This document shows positions 9,501 through 17,222 of a DNA stretch of 64,000 bases, piece after piece. This DNA comes from Aquipuribacter sp051216895 (GTDB lineage: Bacteria; Actinomycetota; Actinomycetes; Actinomycetales; JBBAYJ01), in the NCBI RefSeq assembly GCF_051216895.1, contig NZ_JBPKAO010000014.1, forward strand, positions 54,221 to 118,220, in the 5' to 3' direction. The position numbers and the translations under genes are program-made. Under the pieces are notes generated by a model. That model had not been told where the DNA came from. It worked only from the letters and a program-made list of their open reading frames with translations, and ran no database searches. Positions within the stretch are counted from its first letter, which is position 1; each line of letters begins with the position of its first letter.

Positions 9501-12500
9501 AGTTGACCCGCGTGGTCGAGAAGCCGGTCATCACCAGGAACAGCTCGAAGCTGTCGCCCGGGTCGGTCACGGGGACGCGGACGTCCACGTAGCGCGACAG
9601 GCTGCCGGTCGCGGGCACCTCGGCGGTGGCGAGCAGGTCGCCGTCCGGGGCGTCGCGGCGCAGCTCGACGGTGCCGCCGGCCGCGGACGCGGCCCGGACG
9701 GTGAACGCGTCCACGCCCCGCAGGTTGACCGGGTCGTAGGACGCCCAGGCGCCGTCGGAGCCGCCGATGGCCGTCCCGTGGCCCTCGATGTCACCGGAGG
9801 CCGACGTCGTGAGGTCCTCGCTGGTGGAGGCGTGGAACTCGGCCTCCTTCAGGCGCGGGTAGATGAGCGAGGTGTCGGAGCCGGTGAGCGCCGGGACGCC
9901 CTCGGCGCCGCCGTCGTCGGTGTAGCGACCGTCGACGACGTAGAAGACGTCCATGTCCTCGCCGTGGCCGCCGCCGAGCTCGGTGACGAGCGTGCCGGTG
10001 GTGCCCGTCCGCGGCGCGGCCGGGTGGGCGTGGTCGTCGTGGCCGAGCGCCGGCTGGATGATCACCTTCGACTCGTCGATCTCCTCGTCCTCGGCGTCGC
10101 TGACCTCGAGGTCCCAGTCGATCGGGTCGCCGAAGTCGAAGAAGCCGCCGGTGGGCGGGTCGACGAACTCGACCACGGGGCGGGTGTTGCCGACCGTGAT
10201 CGGCGCGGTGGCCGTACCGGTCTTGCCCTCGGGGTCGGTGACCGTCAGCCGGGCGTCGTAGACGCCGTCGGCGGTGTAGGTGTGCGTCGGGGCCGACTCG
10301 GTCGAGTCGACCGTGCCGTCACCGTCGAAGTCCCACGCGTAGGTGATGTCCCCGCCCTCGGGGTCGGAGCTCGTCTCGCCGGAGAAGGCGACGGTGAGCG
10401 GCGCGGGACCGGAGTCGACGTCGGTCGTGATCCGGGCCTCGGGCGAGCGCGAGCCGCTGATGTAGTCGATGCGGTGCAGCCCGGAGTCGGGGTTGTCACG
10501 GCCGTAGCCGCCGCCCCAGTCCAGGACGTACAGCGACCCGTCGGGCCCGAAGGTGGAGTCGATCGGGGCCATGAAGCTCGCGGCCGGGGGCGGCAGGAAC
10601 GGGGTGACCTGCTCCACCGCGTCACCGGGGGCGGCCTCACCGGCGCGCGCGGCGTCGGTGAGCTGCACGGAGAACATCCGGTTGCGGGCCCAGTCGTAGA
10701 AGAACGGCTTGCCCGAGTACGACTCCGGGAACTTGGTGTCGGAGTCGAGCTCGGCGTCGAAGTCGTAGAACGGGCCGCCCATGGGGGCCAGACCGCCGCC
10801 GGCGTTGATGATGCCGGGCGCGGAGGTCCGCTGGTAGCCGTAGTACAGGTCGGCCGGCACCGCCGGGGGCAGCTCGGTCAGCCCCGTGTTGCGGACCGAG
10901 TCGTTGACGGGGGCGTCGCAGTCGAAGTACGGCCCCACCGTCACCGGGCTGGTGCGGTAGTCGACGTCGCGGAAGGGCTCGTTGTCGCCCATGCACATCG
11001 GCCAGCCGTAGTTGCCGGGCTCGGTGATGAGGTTCCACTCCGCGATGCCGGCCGGGCCCCGGTTGGTGGGGTTGTCCGAGCTGTTGTCCGGGCTGTAGTC
11101 GGCCAGGCCGATGTGCCCGGTGACCGGGTCCACGGAGAACCGGAACGGGTTGCGGAAGCCCATGGCGTAGACCTCGGGCTTGATCTTGGACCGGTCCTTG
11201 CCCTCGGCCCACGCGGAGTCGATCAGGTTGCCGTCCGGCACCGTGTAGCTGCCGTCGTCCTGCGGGGTGATGCGCAGCAGCTTGCCGCGCAGGTCGTTGG
11301 TGTTGGCCGACGTCTCGCGGGCGTCGTGGAACGTGCCGGTCCGCTCCGACAGCGGCGCGTAGCCGCCCGAGGGCTCGGAGTGCGGGTTGACGTCGTCGCC
11401 GACGCCCAGCAGCAGGTTGCCGTCGTTGTCGAAGGCCAGGGCGCCACCGGTGTGACCGGGCTCGTCCGGCAGCCGGCGCGCCGGCACCTCCATGACGACG
11501 ACCTCGCTGGCGGGGTCGATGACCGAGCCCTCCTCGACGGTGAACCGGGACACCTGGCTGAAGAAGTTCGCCGGGTCGCGGTCGTCGGCGCTGGCGGGGC
11601 TGTAGTAGACGAACAGGTGCCCGTTGGTGGCGAAGTCCGGGTCCAGGGCGATGCCCAGCAGCCCGTCCTCGCCGCCGGAGTACACCGGCAGCGTGACGGC
11701 GGTCGAGGTGACCTGCCGCGCCGGGTCGTAGACCCGGATCTGGCCGCGGACGAGCTCGGTGAAGAACACCCGCCCGTCGGGCGCGACGTCCATCGCGAAC
11801 GGGGCGCTGGTGTTGCTGTCCAGCGACACCTTCTCGAACTCGCTCCAGTCCGTGCCGCCGCAGTCGCCCTCGGCCAGGCCCGCGGCCCACTCGACGCCGC
11901 CCAGGATGTGCTGGACCAGGTCGGGCTCGCCGGTGAAGTGGGCCCCGAAGTGACCCATGCCGGTCATCCAGGACCGGCCGCCGTCGTAGCCGCGGCACCA
12001 GGAGATCGGGTGGTCGGCGCCCATGGCGTTGGGGCCGGGGGCGTAGGTCGACTCGTCCATCGTGGCCAGCACGTGGGCCTCACCGCGCACGTTGGCCGAG
12101 TAGTTGTACCACTCGTCGGCGCGGTCCCAGCGCTGCGGCAGGTGCTCGGTCGAGGGGTGGGTGCGGTCCTCGACGCGGACCGTGCCGGGCAGGCCCGGGC
12201 TGTTGCCGGTGGCGGCGTGACCGGGCATCAGCGCGCCGATCATCTCGTCCCACCACGCGTAGTTCCCGCGCATGTCGGTGGCGTTGTGGATGGCGACGAT
12301 GCCGCCGCCGGCCTGCTGGTAGCGCTCCAGCGCGGCCTTCTCCTCCGCGTTCCACGGGTCGCCGGAGGTCTGGAACATGACCAGGGCGTCGAACGTCGCC
12401 AGGTCGGTGTCGTTGAAGATCGTCGAGTCCTCGGTGTGCACCGAGTCGATGCCGGCCTCGGCGAAGGCCGCCTGGAGCACCGGGGTGCCCTGGACGATCG

Positions 12501-12678
12501 CCTCCGTGTGCCGGAACTGCGTGGTCTTGGTGAAGATGAGGACGTTGGCCTCTGCGGCCTCCTCCTCCACCACTGCGGCGGCGGGTGCGGCGGCGACCGT
12601 GGTGGCCGCCAGCAGCGCGGCGAGGCCGGTGGCGACGAGGCCGCCTACCCGGGTACGCCGTGGACGTGGCACGTGCAT
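6580..12678 (-). CDS. Secreted giant multidomain protein: ThuA + PQQ-dependent sugar dehydrogenase-like + PKD + carbohydrate-binding and lectin-like modules
   Basis: A 2032-residue secreted protein. Approximate order: signal peptide 1-35 ending AAPAAA; ThuA-like glutamine-amidotransferase fold 43-265 (VLIFTKTTQFRH, IVAIHNATD); glucose/sorbosone-type beta-propeller 285-745 (VAPDGRVFFTE, LLGIALDPDFA, DLRGKLLRI, MGFRNPFRFSVDP); PKD 746-832; Ig-like; CBM6-like 937-1060; Ig-like 1070-1160; three concanavalin-like DUF1349-type repeats 1167-1770; OmpL47-like 1780-1870; Ig-like; and an alpha-helical FIMAH-like tail from 1950. ATG 12678 has AGGAG five bases upstream; an ATG at 12705 lacks one. It is the last gene of the sugar operon. 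Probable role: extracellular oxidation or processing of glycosides with binding to polysaccharide (inference). Confidence 0.85.
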   Translation of the reverse strand: MHVPRPRRTRVGGLVATGLAALLAATTVAAAPAAAVVEEEAAEANVLIFTKTTQFRHTEAIVQGTPVLQAAFAEAGIDSVHTEDSTIFNDTDLATFDALVMFQTSGDPWNAEEKAALERYQQAGGGIVAIHNATDMRGNYAWWDEMIGALMPGHAATGNSPGLPGTVRVEDRTHPSTEHLPQRWDRADEWYNYSANVRGEAHVLATMDESTYAPGPNAMGADHPISWCRGYDGGRSWMTGMGHFGAHFTGEPDLVQHILGGVEWAAGLAEGDCGGTDWSEFEKVSLDSNTSAPFAMDVAPDGRVFFTELVRGQIRVYDPARQVTSTAVTLPVYSGGEDGLLGIALDPDFATNGHLFVYYSPASADDRDPANFFSQVSRFTVEEGSVIDPASEVVVMEVPARRLPDEPGHTGGALAFDNDGNLLLGVGDDVNPHSEPSGGYAPLSERTGTFHDARETSANTNDLRGKLLRITPQDDGSYTVPDGNLIDSAWAEGKDRSKIKPEVYAMGFRNPFRFSVDPVTGHIGLADYSPDNSSDNPTNRGPAGIAEWNLITEPGNYGWPMCMGDNEPFRDVDYRTSPVTVGPYFDCDAPVNDSVRNTGLTELPPAVPADLYYGYQRTSAPGIINAGGGLAPMGGPFYDFDAELDSDTKFPESYSGKPFFYDWARNRMFSVQLTDAARAGEAAPGDAVEQVTPFLPPPAASFMAPIDSTFGPDGSLYVLDWGGGYGRDNPDSGLHRIDYISGSRSPEARITTDVDSGPAPLTVAFSGETSSDPEGGDITYAWDFDGDGTVDSTESAPTHTYTADGVYDARLTVTDPEGKTGTATAPITVGNTRPVVEFVDPPTGGFFDFGDPIDWDLEVSDAEDEEIDESKVIIQPALGHDDHAHPAAPRTGTTGTLVTELGGGHGEDMDVFYVVDGRYTDDGGAEGVPALTGSDTSLIYPRLKEAEFHASTSEDLTTSASGDIEGHGTAIGGSDGAWASYDPVNLRGVDAFTVRAASAAGGTVELRRDAPDGDLLATAEVPATGSLSRYVDVRVPVTDPGDSFELFLVMTGFSTTRVNFIEAMGKALSPAAPAEVRLTQPEPWSVLDPGTVELAAEASVAEGSIAQVEFLVDGEVVATDTTAPFTGEWDVTEERRYQLSAVATTGDGEEVTSRRVVVDVGDLLAGWETWTHPNAAATFDRPDSDTWVVTSGGANMWQATDEYGTAFRPGGAAGEQWTATVRVDSATGGNTNAKAGLLVRNDATAPGTSPGYGAVGLRPNNGVEWLRDSDGNGTLNASTAGGTNGYPTWVRLVRDGASYQASSSRDGVTFTPLGGPVQLPGAADVQDIGLFVTAHSTTARMQVQFSDFTLVEGGPEPEPEPEPLPPCVGTNGDTFDGDALDTDRWTTVRQADGLPVSVSGGALRLPVPQGDIDGGSTGPISFVGQPAAAGAWEATTTLTLPHTRHWQHAGLMLNATDDEYVKLAYTRSSNGSRFLEFVTETGGARTWHHNNVAMPTGTDTVWLRLTSDGEGLRAAYSLDGGTWTDLDGVAPLKADAVLGLVAAGDTGTSEAVAAFDSFQLTVPDEGDPLEPSDEFEGTALDTCRWDAVVRPDGNALQVTDGHLSITTQPGDINGAANEDPRNFVLQDLGDGDWTVETRLRATMKHQWQLAGLMAYGDDDNYVKLDIVANNAPTAATNLGAELVSERNGVFGNGGNRGLDIAETSESGYFYLRLTKEGSTYSGWVSDGGVTWTSLGAPVTNDAALTNVGVIAIGPAQVEPVVVDFDFFRVTTDDEEPDTTAPELDVTVSPAEPDGLEGWWTSPVTVSATATDDSEGDVLVEHRVGDGGWTEHTEPVVVAEDGTHVVHVRATDEAGNVATHEPLTVQLDTTAPVVDVAGVSDGAEVEQGETVDLAATATDATSGVASLEVVVDGEAVDAETSWVPSRGTHTVEVTATDVAGHVTTGSVTFTVLVTFAGISGELDAMHADGDLSRAQHSRLDAQVVAAERAHARDDAVGVGRALDRFEDQVATVRDAAVRAALTEMAEELRARFA

Positions 12679-12705
12679 GGGTGCTCCTGGTGTCGTCGGT
12701 GACAT

Positions 12706-12727
12706 CGCGACGCGTCGCTGCGTCGCG
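12706..12727 (-). other. Hairpin in the leader of the giant ThuA gene
   Basis: Perfect 8-bp stem CGCGACGC/GCGTCGCG with a 6-nt loop, 28 nt upstream of ATG 12678 and inside the 101-nt gap after the epimerase gene. It could be an RNA-processing or stability element that sets the last cistron apart from the operon. Confidence 0.4.
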
Positions 12728-12779
12728 GAGCCCGGAGACCCGGTGCGACCAGGGGCCTCGGGGTGGTGCGGCGTCTGGG

Positions 12780-13634
12780 TCAGGCGGTGACCTCCCGGAG
12801 GAACGCGAGGCCGTCGACGGCGATGGCGTCCTGGGAGGTCGCCAGGGGTCGCCAGATGGAGGCGGCCGTCGCGATGGTCGCGTTGTCGGGGGTGAAGGAC
12901 TCGATGCAGAGCGGGCCGTCGTAGTCGGCGCGTCGCAGCGCGGCCACGAACCCCGCCCAGTCCAGGTGGTCCCGCCCCGGGGTGCCCCGGTCGGTGGCGC
13001 TCACCTGCACGTGCGCGATGCGGGGGCCGGCCGCGGCGATGCTCGCCGCGAGGTCCTGCTCCTCGATGTTCATGTGGTAGCTGTCCAGCAGGACGCCGAC
13101 GGCCTCGACCGGGAGGTCCTCGACCGCGGCCAGCACCTGGGCGACGGTGGTCAGGAACGACGTCTCGTACCGGTTGAGCGGCTCCACGGCGATCCGGACG
13201 CCCGCGGCCAGGGCGTGGTCCGCGACCGGTGCCAGCGCCTCGGCCCACCGCTTGGTGGCGTCACGGTGCTGGCCCCGGTCCAGGCGCCAGGTGCGTCCCA
13301 CGGAGGCGTAGGCGGGGCCCCCGATGACCCGCGCCCCCACCGTGGCGGCGACGTCGACGACGCCGCGCAGGTAGTCCTGGGTGCGGCGGACGGTGACGTC
13401 GTCGGTGTCGACGAGCTCCCGCCCCTCACCCATGACCAGGCACACCGTGGCGCCCAGACCGAGGTCGTCCAGCACCGTGCGGGCGGCCGCCGGGTCCCAC
13501 TCGCCCAGGTTCTCCACCGGCAGCTCGATGACGTCGAAGCCCCAGCCACGCACGCGGGGCGCGAGCTCCGCCAGGTCGGCGTCGCGCAGCGGGGACCGCC
13601 ACAACCAGGTGGAGACCCCGATCCGGTACGTCAC
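12780..13634 (-). CDS. Sugar phosphate isomerase/epimerase, D-tagatose 3-epimerase-like
   Basis: Xylose isomerase-like TIM barrel of 284 residues, the normal length for ketose 3-epimerases and hydroxypyruvate isomerase-like proteins. Metal-site segments in order are IAVEPLNRYE (Glu), LLDSYHMNIEE (Asp, His), HVQVSATDRG (His) and LCIESF (Glu). The GTG start has GAAGGAG upstream at normal spacing. It lies between the transporter lipoprotein gene and the secreted ThuA gene. Related enzymes next to MocA oxidoreductases and ThuA proteins act on 3-keto-sugars or inositol-type intermediates, so an intracellular isomerase for the imported product is likely. Confidence 0.85.
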   Translation of the reverse strand: MTYRIGVSTWLWRSPLRDADLAELAPRVRGWGFDVIELPVENLGEWDPAAARTVLDDLGLGATVCLVMGEGRELVDTDDVTVRRTQDYLRGVVDVAATVGARVIGGPAYASVGRTWRLDRGQHRDATKRWAEALAPVADHALAAGVRIAVEPLNRYETSFLTTVAQVLAAVEDLPVEAVGVLLDSYHMNIEEQDLAASIAAAGPRIAHVQVSATDRGTPGRDHLDWAGFVAALRRADYDGPLCIESFTPDNATIATAASIWRPLATSQDAIAVDGLAFLREVTA

Positions 13635-13761
13635 GCCGACTCCTTCGTCAGGTGGGGCTGGTCCGGCGGCCGCGGGCTCGCGGTCCGCCGCGCTGCTCCT
13701 GGAGCCCGGGGCCGGCCGCGGTGTCGCGCCACGACCGGTCCCGGGGGTCAGGGGTGGTGCC
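13635..13761 (-). other. Intercistronic gap with GC-rich inverted repeats
   Basis: A 127-nt gap between the binding-protein gene and the epimerase gene. It contains short GC-rich complementary stretches that may form a hairpin. Such a hairpin downstream of a binding-protein gene often stabilises its mRNA, but I cannot show this. No ORF was seen. Confidence 0.35.
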
Positions 13762-15018
13762 TCAGCGGTCCTGCCACGCCTCGGGGTAGCCGGGCAGGTC
13801 CTCGCCGCCGAACTTGGCGTAGTGCAGGCTCGGCATCTCGGCGTTCTGCTCGAGGAACTGCGCGAGGGTCTCGTCGGTGACGGGCTCCTGGGGCAGGACC
13901 CACTCCGAGGGGACCTCCTCGCCGGCGAAGATGTCGACGGCCGCCTCGATCGGGGTGCGCCACTGGAAGTTGGAGTAGACCGGGGCGATCGCGGTCATAC
14001 CCGTCTCGTCCCACTTGCGCAGGAAGCTCATCTCGTCCTCGCCGACCATGACGGGGTAGTCGACGCCGGCGTCCTCGAACGCCTCGACCGCGGCGACGGC
14101 GCCGTCACCGGCGTCCATCCAGATGCCGTCCACGTCACCGCGCTGGATGTACTGCGTGACGAGGTCCTTGATCTGGGCGGCGTCGCCGCCGGTGAACTCG
14201 TCGCCGAGGACCTCCAGCTCGGAGTCGGCGAAGATCTGCTGGGCGGCGGCCCACCGGTTCTCCAGCACGTCCACCCCGGGGAGGATGCGCAGCGCCAGGA
14301 CGGTGCTGCCGGGCTCCAGGTTCTCCACGAGGAACTCCGCGCCGTCCGCGCCGTAGGCGTAGCCGCCGATCGGGTGGATGAACGTCACCATGCAGTCGGT
14401 GTTGACGCCGCGGTCGAACACGACGACCGGGACACCGCTGGCGCAGGCGGCCTCGACCGCCGGGGTCAGGGTGGCCGTGGTGGACGGCGAGATGATGATG
14501 GCGCCGCAGTCGCCGGCGTCGACGAAGGACTGGATGTCGGAGATCTGCTGGTTGTCGTCGTCGGCGGCGTCCGCGACGCGGAACTCACCGATCAGCCCCT
14601 CCTCCTGGTAGAGCGCGACCTGCTCCTGCATGGTGATGAAGCCGGTCACGCGCCACGGGTTGGACACCGAGGCGTTGGAGAAGCAGATGTCCTGCGGGCC
14701 CTCCGCGGCGAACTCCGCCGTGTCGACCATCTCGGGCTCGATGGCCTGCAGCCAGGGGGTGGCCGCGTCGCCCTCGGGCTCGACGTCGCGCTGGGCGAGC
14801 TCGGCGTCGAAGTCCGCCTGGACGAAGAACTCGCCCTCGGCGGGCCCGTCACCGCCGGCGGCGTCCGACTCGTCGTCGGTGGCGCCACCCGCGTCGGTGG
14901 TCTCGTCCACGACGGGGGCGTCGGAGGCGGGGTCGTCGGTGGGTGCGTCGGTGGAGCAGCCGGCCAGGGCGAGGCTCGCCACGGCGAGCGTGGCGAGCAC
15001 TGTCTTGGTGAGCGGCAT
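13762..15018 (-). CDS. Sugar ABC transporter substrate-binding lipoprotein
   Basis: Family 4-type (ribose/galactose-like) periplasmic binding protein, 418 residues. Signal peptide with lipobox LALAGC (Cys at about residue 20), then an unusually long Asp/Ala/Gly-rich linker to about residue 65. The binding core shows ICFSNASVSNPWR, AIIISPSTTATL, VPVVVFDRGVNTD and GIWMDAGDGAVAAVEAF. It follows the two permease genes and so completes the RbsABC-like importer. The ligand cannot be read from sequence; a monosaccharide or keto-sugar fits the neighbours. Confidence 0.9.
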   Translation of the reverse strand: MPLTKTVLATLAVASLALAGCSTDAPTDDPASDAPVVDETTDAGGATDDESDAAGGDGPAEGEFFVQADFDAELAQRDVEPEGDAATPWLQAIEPEMVDTAEFAAEGPQDICFSNASVSNPWRVTGFITMQEQVALYQEEGLIGEFRVADAADDDNQQISDIQSFVDAGDCGAIIISPSTTATLTPAVEAACASGVPVVVFDRGVNTDCMVTFIHPIGGYAYGADGAEFLVENLEPGSTVLALRILPGVDVLENRWAAAQQIFADSELEVLGDEFTGGDAAQIKDLVTQYIQRGDVDGIWMDAGDGAVAAVEAFEDAGVDYPVMVGEDEMSFLRKWDETGMTAIAPVYSNFQWRTPIEAAVDIFAGEEVPSEWVLPQEPVTDETLAQFLEQNAEMPSLHYAKFGGEDLPGYPEAWQDR

Positions 15019-15081
15019 CGTTGCCCTCCAGAGGGGTTGTGGGTGGAGCGTGATGGGGTCGAGCGGTGGTTCTCCCGGCGT

Positions 15082-16131
15082 TCAGCCGGTGGCTGCTGGG
15101 GTGCGGTCCGGTCCGGTCCGGCCCGCCTCCTGGGTCTGCGCGGGCGGCGGGGGCGGCGACGTGGCGCGCGTCGCGCCCCGGGCGGCGTAGGCCACGGCGG
15201 CGATGATGATCACGCCCTGCAGGATCGGCTGGGCGGTCGAGGGCAGGTCGAGCTGGGTGAACAGCCGGCTGATGGCCTGGTAGGTGAGGGCCCCGGCCAT
15301 GGCCGCGACGACGGTGCCCCTGCCGCCGCCCAGGACGACGCCGCCGAGGACGACCGCGGTGATGGCGACGAACTCGAGCCCGCTGCCGACCTGGGCCGTG
15401 ACCCCGGCGAAGCCGCCGATGAGGACCGCGGCCAGCGTCGCCATGACGCTGGAGATGACGAAGGCGGTGGTGCGGACCTTCCAGACCGTGACGCCGGCGT
15501 AGGCGGCCGCGACGTCGTTGTCGCCGGTGCTCATCAGGGTGCGGCCGAACGGGGCGCGCATCAGCAGCACCGCGAGCACACCGACGGCGATCGCGATGAG
15601 CAGCGCCCAGGGCAGCTGACGGACGACGGGCATGTCGATCCCGCCGCGGCCCCACTGCCGGAAGGACTCCGAGAGGGCCCCGGTGGGCGCTCCCCCGGTC
15701 CAGAGCCGGACGGCCCCGTTGAGCACCAGCAGCATGCCGAGCGTCGTGATGAACGACGGCACCCGCAGCAGGGTGGTGACGAGACCGTTGACCAGGCCCA
15801 CGAGCACCCCGAAGCCGACCATGAGCAGCATGACCGGGACGGTGCGGCTCTCCTCGCCGTCGATGAGCCGGGCCGCGATGACGACCTGGGCCCCGACGAG
15901 GGCGCCGACCGACAGGTCGAACTCCCCGGAGACGATGACGAAGTACTGACCGATGGCCAGGACGATCAGCGGGGCCGCGGCGCGCAGGAAGGTCATCAAC
16001 GACGGCGGCTCCGCGAAGCCGGGGTTGAGGGCCGTGATGGCGACCAGCACCACGACGAGGAGGGCGAAGATGGTCGCCGAGCCGCTCGTCGCGCGGCCCA
16101 GGCCGTGGCGGACGGTCTGCAGGGCGCTCAT
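15082..16131 (-). CDS. Sugar ABC transporter permease (RbsC/AraH-like), second copy
   Basis: Integral-membrane permease of the branched-chain/ribose type (BPD_transp_2), 349 residues with roughly ten hydrophobic segments. Family signatures include IVSGEFDLSVGA, GLVNGLVTTLLRVPSFITTLG and VLGGVVLGGGRGTV. Its start overlaps the stop of the upstream permease gene by four bases (ATGA). Two different permeases with one ATPase indicate a heterodimeric channel, as in YtfT/YjfF-type systems. The C-terminus is Pro/Thr-rich. Confidence 0.92.
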   Translation of the reverse strand: MSALQTVRHGLGRATSGSATIFALLVVVLVAITALNPGFAEPPSLMTFLRAAAPLIVLAIGQYFVIVSGEFDLSVGALVGAQVVIAARLIDGEESRTVPVMLLMVGFGVLVGLVNGLVTTLLRVPSFITTLGMLLVLNGAVRLWTGGAPTGALSESFRQWGRGGIDMPVVRQLPWALLIAIAVGVLAVLLMRAPFGRTLMSTGDNDVAAAYAGVTVWKVRTTAFVISSVMATLAAVLIGGFAGVTAQVGSGLEFVAITAVVLGGVVLGGGRGTVVAAMAGALTYQAISRLFTQLDLPSTAQPILQGVIIIAAVAYAARGATRATSPPPPPAQTQEAGRTGPDRTPAATG

Positions 16132-17222
16132 GCGGACACCCCCTCACCGGTGGTGCGTGCGGGTGGTGGTGGTGGGCCGTCGGCGAAGCGCCTGCGGCTG
16201 GCGTGGGGGTCGATCTGGCGACGGGCGTACAGCGCGACGGCGGCGACGATGATCACGCCGCGCAGCACGTCGCGGAAGAACGGGTCGACCTGGAGCAGGT
16301 TGAACACCGTGTCCAGGGTGGCCAGGATCAGGACGCCCGCGATGGTGCCCGCGATCCCCCCGCGCCCACCCATGAGCAGGGTGCCGCCGAGCACGACGGC
16401 CGCGATCGAGTCCAGGTCGTAGCCGGCGCTGTAGATCTGCACGGCCACCCCGGTGCTGAACCGCGAGGCCAGCAGCAGCCCGGCGATCCCGGCGGTGGTG
16501 GAGCAGAGCACGTGGGCGAGGATCAGGGTGCGGTCGGTCCGGATGCCCGACAGCCGGGCCACGTCGGTGTTGCCGCCGACCGCGAACATGGCGTAGCCGG
16601 GCCGGGTCCGGTGCAGCAGCACGTAGGCCGCGACGGCGACGAGCAGCATGATCGCCGTGGACAGCGGCACGAAGCCGATCCGGGTGTAGCCGAAGTTCTG
16701 GAAGCCGAGGGCGACCTCGCCCGACGGTCCCTGGTACTGGGTGTCCAGGTAGCCCTTGATGATCAGGCCCACGCCGAGCGTGGTGATGAAGGGGTTGACC
16801 TTGGCCTTGGTCACCAGCAGGCCGTTGAGCAGGCCGACGGCCGCGGCGACGACGAGCGCGGCGGCGACGCCCAGCAGGATGCGGTCCTGCTGACCGGCCA
16901 TCGTCGTCGCGCCGACGATGCTGGCCAGCGCGGCCACGTACCCCACCGACAGGTCCAACGACCGGTTGAGGATGACCAGGGTCTGCCCGATGGCGATGAA
17001 CCCGAGCACGCTGGTGCGGCTCAGCATGTTGACGACGTTGTTGCCCGCCAGCAGGTTCCCGCCGTCGAGGGCGACCAGGACCGTGCCGATGATGATGATG
17101 AGGACCAGGGCGGCGTAGATGATCGTCGTCGTCCCGGCCAGGTGCAGCCGGCGGTGCAACGGCGTCCTCGTCGTCGGGCCCGTGGACCCCGTCGTGCCCC
17201 TGGTGGTGGTCGTGGTGCTCAC
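16128..17222 (-). CDS. Sugar ABC transporter permease (RbsC-like), first copy
   Basis: Permease of 364 residues in the same family as its downstream neighbour but clearly divergent. Signatures are ILNRSLDLSVGYV, LVTKAKVNPFITTLGVG and VLGGTLLMGGRGG. A Thr/Arg-rich cytoplasmic N-terminus (about 30 residues) precedes the first membrane helix. The start overlaps the stop of the ATPase gene by four bases, so ATPase, permease and permease are tightly coupled. Confidence 0.92.
   Translation of the reverse strand: MSTTTTTRGTTGSTGPTTRTPLHRRLHLAGTTTIIYAALVLIIIIGTVLVALDGGNLLAGNNVVNMLSRTSVLGFIAIGQTLVILNRSLDLSVGYVAALASIVGATTMAGQQDRILLGVAAALVVAAAVGLLNGLLVTKAKVNPFITTLGVGLIIKGYLDTQYQGPSGEVALGFQNFGYTRIGFVPLSTAIMLLVAVAAYVLLHRTRPGYAMFAVGGNTDVARLSGIRTDRTLILAHVLCSTTAGIAGLLLASRFSTGVAVQIYSAGYDLDSIAAVVLGGTLLMGGRGGIAGTIAGVLILATLDTVFNLLQVDPFFRDVLRGVIIVAAVALYARRQIDPHASRRRFADGPPPPPARTTGEGVSA

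Noticed and set aside
6559..12702. 2047-codon open frame on the + strand
   Set aside because: It is the antisense shadow of the ThuA giant. Its product is an Arg/His/Val/Gly-rich string with no domain, and no start signal; the minus strand has clear domains and a signal peptide.
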